Below are positions 10,448 to 18,454 of a stretch of 22,234 nt of DNA, in pieces; the first letter of the stretch is position 1; each line of letters opens with the position of its first letter. A program made the position numbers and the translations under genes. This stretch comes from Mesotaenium endlicherianum (Eukaryota > Streptophyta > Zygnematophyceae > Zygnematales > Mesotaeniaceae), in contig WELA01008857.1 in the NCBI GenBank assembly GCA_009602735.1, positions 266,240 to 288,473 on the forward strand. Reading direction: 5' to 3'. The notes below the pieces were generated by a model that was not told the DNA's origin, made no database searches, and saw only the letters and a program-made list of their open reading frames with translations.

Positions 10448-11555
10448 TCAAGCCCGGGCAACAAGAGGCTCCTCGTGAGACAGCAGCGCCTCCTCCACCC
10501 TGCTGGGCACTTCTTGCGCAACCTGGGGCGCGACAGAGGGCGCCATGGGCACGAGGCCGAGGAGCTCAAACATGCGGGCGTCTGCAGAGGCCTCGTTGTT
10601 CGGGGTGGTGAGGAGGCGGTCGCCGGTGAAGATGGAGTTGGCACCCGCGAGGAAGCAGAGCGCCTGCTCGGGCGTGGAGAAGAGGACCCTGCCGGCCGAG
10701 AGGCGCACCATGGCCCTGGGCATGACGATGCGCGCTGTGGCGATCATGCGCACCATTTCGAAGATCTCCACCGGCTCCTGCTTCTCCATGGGAGTCCCCT
10801 CCACTGCAGAGAGCACGGGGGCACGGGGCACAGAACGGGAGTGTGGGCACAGGAACTGCAGTGAAGCGGGCGGCACGCTCTTGCTGGCAGATGCGTACAT
10901 ACAACAGCGGCAGATTTCTGAAAGCCCACGCTTAGCCCGAAATACTTAGTGAAAATTGTAGATGACGATACGACAACAATACAATGAAAGCAAGGCTAGC
11001 GGCTATCGGGACTCAAACAGAAAGTACATGCAGACATACAGATTGCTGAGGGATGTGCCAAATCCAGCTCAGAAGACAAGCGAAAGAAAGCGATGAAGTC
11101 TAGGATACTGAGGTACAGGCGGCTTTTTGCGAGGCAAGAGTGGTGCCCACCAGCGAGGAGAGCGTTGATGGGAACAGACTCGGGGTGCTCCGGGAGCGTG
11201 GCCAGCGTGTGCAGCAGGCCTACGCGGTCCTCCTCTTGCTCCCCCATGCCGATGATCCCGCCTGCCACATGCGTAAGAGGGCAAGGTGCTCAACTGCAAT
11301 TGTCAGAGTCCCAGAGTGCAGGCCACCGTGGTGCACTAAACTAAACCGGCGTATCCACACAAGCCTCCAAGCCCCAGCTGAGACGCATGAAAGACGGGGG
11401 TCCCAAGAACAGGCTGGAGGGAAACACCTGGCGCGCTCACTCTGTAAACGAGCGAGCGAGCGAGCAGTCGGCAAGCAGGGGCAACGTCAGACAGTGTAAC
11501 ACAGGGAGCGGGCAAGCGAGCAAGCAAATGAGCAGTCCCACTTGCAGAGGCAGCC

Positions 11556-11644
<89 letters not shown>

Positions 11645-11790
11645 NNNNNNNNNNNNNNNNNNNNNNNNNNNNNNNNNNNNNNNNNNNNNNNNNNNNNNNN
11701 NNNNNNNNNNNNNNNNNNNNNNNNNNNNNNNNNNNNNNNNNNNNNNNNNNNNNNNNNNNNNNNNNNNNNNNNNNNNNNNNNNNNNNNNNN

Positions 11791-11847
<57 letters not shown>

Positions 11848-14800
11848 GGGGAGCGTGCGAGTGAGAGAGCAAGCAAGGGAGGAGAAGCAGCAGCAGCAGC
11901 GGGGGCAAAGTACCCGAGCACACGGAGATGCCGGCGTCGCGCACGTGGGCCAGCGTCTCCAACCGCTCGTCATAGGAGCGTGTGGTGATGATGGAGGGGT
12001 AGAACTCGCGCGACGTGTCGAGGTTGTGGTTGTAGGCGGTGAGGCCTGCGTCCTTGAGCGCGGCCGCCTGCTCCTTCTGCAGCATGCCCAGCGTGCAGCA
12101 CACCTCCAGCCCCAGGCTCCTGCGCGGCACAGCAGCAGCAACACGGTGGGTGAGCACATCACACGCAGTCATATGCGCCCATGGCAGCAGCAGCAGCAGC
12201 AGCAACCAGCGAAAGGTCACGTCACACGTAGTGAGCTGCACGCAAGCTGTCGCATCCTCCTGCAATTTATTTCAGGCCCTACATTGGATGCGATTGCAAA
12301 CTGTGGCGCGTACATGCGCTCGGCTGCAAGCCTACAGCAGGGAGGTGTGGAAAAGATGCACGGGAGGCTGCATAAGGAAGACAGGCGGCAGGCGGAGCTG
12401 AAGCTGGGACAAACGCGCCCTCCTACCATTCCCCCCTCTATTTTCAACCCAGGCTCTGCCTCCAGGTATGTGCAACTCGTTGTTAACAAAGAGGGGTGAG
12501 GAGGAGAAGGGGCAAAAGAGGAGGGGGGGAGGGGGGGGAGGGGAGAGCCCAGATAGAAGGAGGCAGGGGTTCGAGGGGTGCGAGGTGGCGTAGTATTTGT
12601 GATGCAGAGGGCTCTGAAGCCCCAGCCCCCAGCAGGGCTTTCTCAGCTTAGAGTCTGAGGGGGAAAGGCAAGCCAGGCCTTGCAGGGGCAGCAGCAGCTG
12701 CTCTCACAGGATGAGCAGGAGCAGGAGCACGAGGAGAAGAGCAGGAGGCAGCAGAGGAGGAAGAGGGGGCAGCAGGAGGAAGAGGAAAGTGCTTAGAAGA
12801 TAGAGTAGTCTGCCAATGAGAGGGAGTGTGGGGCATTGGACAGGAAGAGCTGCTAGTCGCGCAGGAGCAGAAGGGACACTAGGCCCACCGCCAAATTAAC
12901 CCTGCCCTTGCCCCTGCCCCTGCTCTTGCCCCCAAGCTTGCCCCCCAACTTCCAGCTGTTCATTTTATAAGTAACGCGCTAGCTGCTCCTGTGAGCAATC
13001 TCATGAGACTGGCGAGACTCTCAGGCAGCACAGGCAACGGCAGCAGGAGCAGCAGCAGTAGCCAGAAGCAGGAGCAGTAGCGGGAAGCAGGAGCAGGAGC
13101 AGGAGCAGCAGCAGCAGCAGCAGGCGAAGGAGCAGCGATCGCAGTAGCAGCAGGAGCAGGAGCAGGAGCAGAAGCAGGGGCAGGAGCAGCAAGACGTCCA
13201 GTTGCAGCAGCAGTTCGTCAGCCGCGAGCGTGACGAGCTCGACGTACTGCGCAACGTGCACCAGGACAGCCATTCTGACTTGGCGGGAGCCGGTCATCTC
13301 ACTTGATGGCAGCCACGTTGTCGAGGATCTGGTTGAAGTTGGACTTGCGGCCCACGGTGTCGCGCCACGCGGCCCCCATGCAGAACCTCGTGCTCCCCGC
13401 CTCCTTCGCCTGCCAGCTCACGCGGGTGTCGCGATGCGGCGGTGTCAGGAGCGCCAGAAAGGCGCGCGCGGAACGTGACCAGAACTCCCCCTCTAGAAGC
13501 TCATCCATTCGAGTTATGGCCCCCAGGCGCCGAACGTAATGGGAGTATAGGACTGCAGGATTAGTGGGGACTAGACAGCGACTTGAAATTGGGCAGCAGG
13601 CACTCAAGAAGGGGGCCCAGCCGACCAGCAGTCTGTAACACGGGCCTCTGATCCCATACGTGGAGTTCACAAGACGAATAAGCTGCACACGGCTGTCAAA
13701 CAATGCCACCGCACCCCAACTCCTGGAAGCAAGCAACCATGAGCATCAAGCGCTGCCAAGATGTGCTGCAGACGCTGTGAGCTTGCTGTGAATATGCTGT
13801 GCACGTGCTGTGGATATTGTAGCTCTAGGGTATCCATGTCTCCTGAAAGCTTAGCAGGGACATAGTAAAATCTTGCTCTCGGCGCAGCCATTACCTTGCG
13901 TGCAGCTTCTAGCACAGCTTCTGTCGACATCAGCTTCTGGGCCTTGACGGATGTCTGGTACCGAGACGATTGAGGGCAGTAGGCGCAGTCCTCGGAGCAG
14001 CCACCTGTCTTGATGGACAGCAGCGTGCACTGCTGCACTTCCCGGAACTTGTGCATGCTTCTGTGGACAGACGCCTGCGTGGTGAGAGAGCAGGGTCTGG
14101 TTTGCTTAGAGAGCGCATGTGTGGCCACGACGAGTCCCTTGCTTCTCCCAGAGGCCAGCTATGACTTGATCCAACTAAGGATCACGAGTGAGCCGCTGCA
14201 GTTTTCCCAAGATGACTGTCCAAAGCACCAACAGCATGCTTGTTACCCCATCGGCTCAACTTGTGTGTTGATGTAAAAGGTGAACTTCATATTTATAATT
14301 TGTCACGAAGCCTTGCGTGTCTCTTGACATTCCACTTTGCCAGAGTTGGTACCAGGTGCAATTAATGATAGGCAACATTTTTATGGCTTGCTGAATGCAG
14401 CAAACCTATCGGCCATCAAAAACTTGGGGTAGACATGATGCAAATCCCAACTTCCAATCCATGCTACTTTGTTTGAAACTGGCTTGTGCTGAAAATATTG
14501 AGCGAACGAGGCAATGGCTTCTGAACAAGTGTTGATCAAATCTAAATCCTGGTCTTGCTAAGAAGGCATAGAAACATTCACAGCGAGGTACAGAAATAGA
14601 GCACCTCCAAGGACGGCGCATGCATATATCTGCATATCAGTTCTTTAATTCCTTTGGCTCACATGACACTTTGCCACATTGCCGCCAAAGGACGAGGAAG
14701 AGGTTGCTCACCCCATGGTAGAGAAGATCCATCAGAGGGGAGCTGTAAATGGCTTGCACTTCTTCCCGCGTCCAGTCATTGCGAATGTTGTGGCTGGCAA

Positions 14801-14978
14801 CAACTTCATCCGCAGCTAGAGCAGCAGCCGATGGGCCAGCTCTTGCATGTGAAGCTTCGGCCTGAGCATTTACGCTGTAGCTCCTACTATACTTGGGCCA
14901 GACTGCTGCGACTGACAATGCACCAGCGCGGGGGATAACTAACCGACCAACAGTACCGACGACACTTCTTATGTTCAT
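10448..14978 (-). CDS. BIO2: biotin synthase, mitochondrial, six exons, complete
   Basis: Converts dethiobiotin to biotin by radical-SAM sulfur insertion (EC 2.8.1.6), the last step of biotin synthesis, mitochondrial in plants. Exons on the minus strand: 14978-14712, 14074-13895, 13409-13303, 12119-11914, 11261-11151 and 10803-10448. All five introns are GT-AG, phases 0, 0, 2, 1, 1, and rejoin to 408 residues. The radical-SAM cluster motif CSEDCAYC has Cys at 115, 119 and 122. The second-cluster ligands are Cys159 (FCMGAAW), Cys192 (EVCCTLG) and Cys252 (VCSGG), plus the RLSAGR segment near 324-329. [24 protein letters not shown] and LLTTPNN match plant BIO2. The first 40 or so residues are Arg/Ser/Ala-rich without acidic residues and contain SRSYS, a typical mitochondrial presequence. 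A TTG three codons upstream is in frame, but the ATG at 14978 is the natural start. Intron 4 contains the assembly gap. The family assignment is certain. Confidence 0.97.
10804..11150 (-). other. BIO2 intron 5
   Basis: Phase-1 intron; donor CTG|GTGGGC below 11151, acceptor TCTGCAG ending at 10804. Joining gives [17 protein letters not shown], as in plant biotin synthases. No internal feature was seen. Confidence 0.92.
11561..11846. repeat. long GA dinucleotide array broken by a gap of Ns
   Basis: GA repeats run from 11561 to 11644, with one AA interruption at 11631, and from 11791 to 11846, on both sides of 146 Ns. The whole gap is probably more GA repeat that could not be assembled. It lies in BIO2 intron 4, where the transcript reads as a CU tract. 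Confidence 0.93.
11645..11790. other. assembly gap (146 N)
   Basis: Run of Ns flanked on both sides by GA repeat. No coding sequence is lost, because the flanking BIO2 exons join in frame with no missing residues. Confidence 0.99.
12488..12547 (+). repeat. G/A-rich purine tract inside BIO2 intron 3
   Basis: Almost pure purine on the plus strand with several runs of four or more G, so both G-quadruplex and triplex structures are conceivable. The BIO2 transcript carries the complementary pyrimidine tract. Confidence 0.8.
12685..12790. repeat. GCAGGA / GGA degenerate repeat in BIO2 intron 3
   Basis: Degenerate GCAGGA, GAGCAG and GGAAGA units. The same unit recurs 250 bases further on at 13038-13213, so both belong to one expanded family. 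Confidence 0.75.
12901..12947. repeat. CCCTTG/CCCCTG hexamer tract
   Basis: Short tandem of CCCTTGC/CCCCTGC-type units between the two GCAGGA arrays in BIO2 intron 3. It is imperfect and about 47 bases long. Confidence 0.7.
13038..13213. repeat. CAG / GCAGGA interrupted repeat array in BIO2 intron 3
   Basis: About 175 bases of mixed GCAGGA, GCAGCA and GAAGCA units, including a pure CAG run of six. The minus strand reads openly as Leu- or Cys-rich nonsense, which is a repeat artefact and not a gene. It ends about 90 bases from exon 3. Confidence 0.88.
13410..13894 (-). other. BIO2 intron 2
   Basis: Phase-0 intron; donor AAG|GTAATG, acceptor AGCTGGCAG. Joining gives [20 protein letters not shown], matching the family. 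No feature was seen inside. Confidence 0.92.
14075..14711 (-). other. BIO2 intron 1
   Basis: Phase-0 intron; donor GGG|GTGAGC, acceptor ACCACGCAG. Joining gives [16 protein letters not shown], matching biotin synthase N-domains. Low GC; no feature was seen inside. Confidence 0.92.
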
Positions 14979-16109
14979 TGTTGTCAAGCAAAGTCCCGAC
15001 CCTTCAGGAATGGCTTTCTTACAGCTAGTACTGCAGGAACAAAAATCGTCCTACGTCAGCTGTAATGAAGCCCGCTGCAATCAAGAAAGACAGTCCATTC
15101 GAGTTCTTCCTGCAAGCTGCAGGAAACGTGACCTGGCTCTGTTCTTGCAAGGTTCTTGGCTCGCTAAGGCACGCTATTCCAGGAGTGAACCATGAAGTGA
15201 ACCAGAGCGAACGGAAGTGCAATGTTAATTTGTCACTGGCCCCAACTGGCCCGCTTCCGGTCACTTGCGGTCAAGGACGCGATCAAAATTCTCAGTCACG
15301 AAAAAAGGCGAAGCTCCCGGAAATGATGCAGCAGCTGGTGGGCTGATTTTTCAACCCCCCGACTCTCGTCTGCATGCAGCTTTTGCGCAGACAGTGACTG
15401 CTCCTAGAATGCATCAAGCAGCTATCTAGCTTGCGAATCTCCATGGACTGTAGCATAGCTGAGCACAGCAGCTCATACTACTGTCATTCTGGGACATTCA
15501 TGGTCTTGACTCTTTTACACTTATCTGATCTGTCAGGGAAGCAGGAGCTTAGATTACCGTCGTTTCCAACGTGCTTAACACCGTCACTCTTCTTTAAATT
15601 CCAGTGGTCATATGGAAGATTACTTTTCGTATTGTACGTTGCTGATGGTGCAAGCTCCAGCTGGTCCACTTATGCAAGGCTTCACTACAGCTCAGCTAGT
15701 ATCTGGACGCTACTTGTTTGGCCATGTTTAGGATTGCGAATATGGTAACGAAGTGAGGTACCATGAGCATGAATTTCGTACAACTGTCGGGCAAGTGCTT
15801 GTGTGACGGTGGTCCTGCTGTTGAACTTCACTTTCAATGCAGTATATGTGCGGACACATTCTGGATGTCCAAAGTTTGTGCTTTCTGAATATTGAGTTGT
15901 AAGTCCTTGCGTACAGCTTTCTGAGACACAAAAGTCATCGAGTTGGCACCTTATCATACATAGTACATGCTGTTTGCCTTATGATGGATGGGTTTGTTGC
16001 AAACCCTTGTGAAAGTACAATGACTGCTGTAACGTTTTTTGATGGGAAGGGGGAAGGGAAAGAGTCGACTGGCCATGGCGGCTTAGCATCGATTGGGGTT
16101 GGGGGGAAA
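14979..16109. other. divergent promoter region shared by BIO2 and P450-2
   Basis: No gene is supported in this 1.1 kb between two divergent starts. Near BIO2 there is a TGACGTA on the minus strand (15058-15052), the core recognised by bZIP factors, and a perfect inverted repeat at 15107-15125. A TATATG lies near 15844, about 265 bases before the P450-2 start. None of these is proven; they are ordinary promoter-like words. The P450-2 frame is open upstream of 16110 back to a TAA at 15900-15902, with its first Met at 15981. Confidence 0.45.
15107..15125. repeat. short inverted repeat upstream of BIO2
   Basis: TTCCTGCAAGCTGCAGGAA has 8-bp arms and a 3-nt centre, about 130 bases before the BIO2 ATG. 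It could be a dimer-binding operator-like site, but nothing confirms that. Confidence 0.35.
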
Positions 16110-17771
16110 ATGCAGTCCTTAGTGACGACCTTGGTTCCCCTTAATAGTCTTCCCCTCGACTTCTGGTATTTCATGGCCGGCATTATGGTATTCTATGGAT
16201 GCTGGCATGTTGTAACTTACAGACTTAATAAGGGCCCTACTGTGTGGCCTCTGATTGGCTGCTCCCCAGCCTTTCTCCTCAACAGCCATCGGATCTTTGA
16301 CTACACCACTGAAATGTCCAGAAAGTTTGGTACATGGACTGCCATCATTCCTGGATTTGACAGAATCTTCACCGTAAACCCAGTCAATGTTGAGCACATG
16401 CTCAAGACGAAGTTCTCAAACTACCCCAAAGGCCCTGTCTTCCAGACGATCTTCCGCGAGTTCCTAGGGCATGGCATCTTCAACTCAGACGGCAACAGCT
16501 GGACCACCCAGCGCAAGAGCGCCAGCTACGAGTTTGCCACCAAGTCGCTCAGAGATCTCATGGTCCATGCCTTCTGCAAAGAGTCGCAGGAGCGTCTTCT
16601 GCCCACTCTCCAGAGAGCAGCAGTGCTTGGTCAACCCCTCGACCTCCAGGACATATTTGCACGCTATGCATATGACACCATCTGCCTCGTCGGGTTCGGA
16701 GCCGACCCCTGCTGCCTGGCATTAGGCTTTCCTGCGGTGCCCTCTGCCCAGGCCTTCGACGCCATCTCCGCTTCTGTCTTCCACAGAATCGTCAGGCCGC
16801 TCCTCGTGTACAGGGTGATGAGCGCGCTCAACATTGGCAGCGAGAAGACGCTCCGGGACTCTATGCTGGTCGTGAACAACTTCACTCAGAAGGTCATCGA
16901 CGCCCGGAAGCTGGAGCACACGCTCGCCTCAGAAGCATCTACGCCAGCGCCAGCGCTGCAGCCTGCGCCAGCGCAAGGGCTGCAGCCGGTGCCGCCACAG
17001 CTGAAGGGGAAGAAGGTGCCGGCCATGCGTGTGGACCTCCTCTCCCGGTTCCTGTCGATGCCCGACGCCGACGGCCGGGGACCGAGCGACGAGTTCCTGC
17101 GCGACGTGGCCACCAACTTCATCCTGGCGGGGCGCGACACCTCCTCCATGGGCATGACATGGTTCTTCTGGCTGCTCTCCCGCCACCCCGAAGTGGAGCA
17201 GCAGATACTCGACGAGGTCAGGAGCATCATCGGCGCGAGAGCGCCCGCGGAGGGCGCGGCTGCTGCCAACCCCGACAGCAAGGACTCGCGCGTTGACTTC
17301 ACGTACGGCGAGCTCAAGGCCATGACTTACCTCCACGCGGCTCTCACCGAGTCCATGCGCCTCTACCCCCCCGTCCCCCAGGACTACAAGTACGCCGCGG
17401 AGGACGACACCTGGCCCGATGGCACCTCGATTCCAGCTGGCACTCACGTGGTCTACGACATCTACGCGATGGGCCGCCAGGAGAGCATCTGGGGGCCGGA
17501 CTGCCTGGAGTTCAAGCCTGACAGGTGGCTGAAGGACGGGGAGTTTGTGCCAGAGTCCCCCTTCAAGTACCCGGTCTTCAACGCGGGCCCGCGCACGTGC
17601 CTGGGCAAGGACATGGCGTACCTCCTCATGAAGACTGTCGTCGCCTCAACGCTGCTGAGCTTCAAGGTCAACGTGAAGCCGGGCTATGAGGCCAAGTATA
17701 GAGCTGGCGTAACTCTGGGCATGGCTGGTGGCCTGCCTGTGACGATTGAGCCCAGAAGTGCCCAGGAGTGA
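16110..17771 (+). CDS. cytochrome P450, CYP86-like fatty-acid omega-hydroxylase (P450-2)
   Basis: Intronless gene of 553 residues from the ATG at 16110 (596 if the in-frame ATG at 15981 is used). I prefer 16110 because the N-termini of the two paralogues then align with one residue of offset through the anchor (YGCWH against YGIWH in P450-1), and because it has an A at -3. Next come the hinge GPTVWPLIG, NYPKGPVF, GIFNSDG, the I-helix AGRDTSS at 340-346, ESMR at 414-417, FKPDRWL, and the heme loop FNAGPRTCLG with Cys497. The protein should be ER-anchored and hydroxylate fatty acids or related chains (family knowledge plus inference). It differs from P450-1 by a Pro/Ala/Gln-rich insert at about 268-304, before the I-helix, and an Ala-rich insert after GARAP. 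GC3 rises steeply along the gene, from about 63% in the first 30 codons to about 97% near the I-helix. Confidence 0.94.
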   Translation: MQSLVTTLVPLNSLPLDFWYFMAGIMVFYGCWHVVTYRLNKGPTVWPLIGCSPAFLLNSHRIFDYTTEMSRKFGTWTAIIPGFDRIFTVNPVNVEHMLKTKFSNYPKGPVFQTIFREFLGHGIFNSDGNSWTTQRKSASYEFATKSLRDLMVHAFCKESQERLLPTLQRAAVLGQPLDLQDIFARYAYDTICLVGFGADPCCLALGFPAVPSAQAFDAISASVFHRIVRPLLVYRVMSALNIGSEKTLRDSMLVVNNFTQKVIDARKLEHTLASEASTPAPALQPAPAQGLQPVPPQLKGKKVPAMRVDLLSRFLSMPDADGRGPSDEFLRDVATNFILAGRDTSSMGMTWFFWLLSRHPEVEQQILDEVRSIIGARAPAEGAAAANPDSKDSRVDFTYGELKAMTYLHAALTESMRLYPPVPQDYKYAAEDDTWPDGTSIPAGTHVVYDIYAMGRQESIWGPDCLEFKPDRWLKDGEFVPESPFKYPVFNAGPRTCLGKDMAYLLMKTVVASTLLSFKVNVKPGYEAKYRAGVTLGMAGGLPVTIEPRSAQE

Positions 17772-18454
17772 TACGACATATGTTCTAAAGCGAGATACTA
17801 TGCCCGCAGCTTGCAAGTCCTCGTCTACGTTCAGCATTCACCTCTTGTAGCAGCATGAGCGATAGAACCTGGTGTGTTGATGGCCTCGAACATCTTAATA
17901 TAGCTTTGTTGTTTTGGATATTGTAGACATATTGGATTTATTGACTCTTATTTGTCTATTATGCACTTCCAAAACTTCAAGGAAAACAGGCCCCTGTTAG
18001 TGGCTAGCTTTTAAATACCTTGTCAATTCACGGCTGGCGCATTGATTAGCCAGTGTTTCCCTTTCTTAAGTGGCTATGGGATGAGGTCAAACACCGTGCA
18101 ATATGTGGGCAATCGAACAGCATGCACAGGCTAAAAGAAAATCACGCTCATTGAACAAACTCAACGTATCAAGAGATATTGCAAGTGTTCAATATACTTG
18201 GCTGAAAGCAATAGTCGCATTTTCACAAGCATGACAACTTTGTAAAAGTGGGCTCGCATAGCCCAAAGACAACACGACAATACTACCCCATGAAAACTCG
18301 TCCTGTTGCTTCTACACACTGAAAGCATTGAAACAGCAGGGTCCTCCATGCTATAAAGCCTGACCCCCTACTGCATGTTAGCGATACTGTATTCGAACTT
18401 TGCGGGCCTACATAAGCAATGAATGATCATTTTTTATAACAGAAACTTATTGAC
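17772..18454. other. convergent 3' spacer between P450-2 and KRI1
   Basis: No gene is supported; it is AT-rich 3' UTR-like sequence. The first plus-strand TGTAA after P450-2 is at 18241-18245, about 470 bases past the stop. I found no TGTAA on the minus strand here for KRI1, so that gene may use a variant signal or end inside the P450-2 region. Confidence 0.5.

Larger units (their letters stand above)
11262..11913 (-). other. BIO2 intron 4, containing a GA microsatellite and an assembly gap
   Basis: Phase-1 intron; donor CGG|GTACTT, acceptor GTGGCAG. Joining gives [16 protein letters not shown]. The true length is unknown because the gap at 11645-11790 interrupts it. Confidence 0.92.
12120..13302 (-). 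other. BIO2 intron 3, the longest and most repeat-rich
   Basis: Phase-2 intron; donor CAA|GTGAGA, acceptor GCCGCGCAG. Joining restores the Lys of AAIK followed by [11 protein letters not shown]. It contains CAG runs (12184-12204), a purine tract (12488-12547), GCAGGA-type repeats (12685-12790 and 13038-13213) and a CCCTTG/CCCCTG tract (12901-12947). Confidence 0.92.

Noticed and set aside
11336..12499. Open frames on both strands across the GA repeat (Arg-Glu or Ser-Leu runs)
   Set aside because: They run through Ns and a dinucleotide repeat that has no stops in any frame; the true content is a BIO2 intron and exon.
13001..13297. Poly-Leu / Cys-rich frames on the minus strand
   Set aside because: They are produced by the GCAGGA/CAG repeat inside BIO2 intron 3.
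14979..14987. Start of BIO2 at an in-frame TTG three codons upstream
   Set aside because: TTG is not a normal nuclear start; the ATG at 14978 begins a good mitochondrial presequence.
15431..15748. 105-codon plus-strand frame in the BIO2/P450-2 spacer
   Set aside because: No domain, AT-rich non-coding composition and no splice or start context.
3137..17771. A metabolic gene cluster (P450s, BIO2, Sel1) as a new pathway
   Set aside because: Orientations are mixed, BIO2 is a housekeeping gene and Sel1 has no known link; adjacency alone is not evidence.
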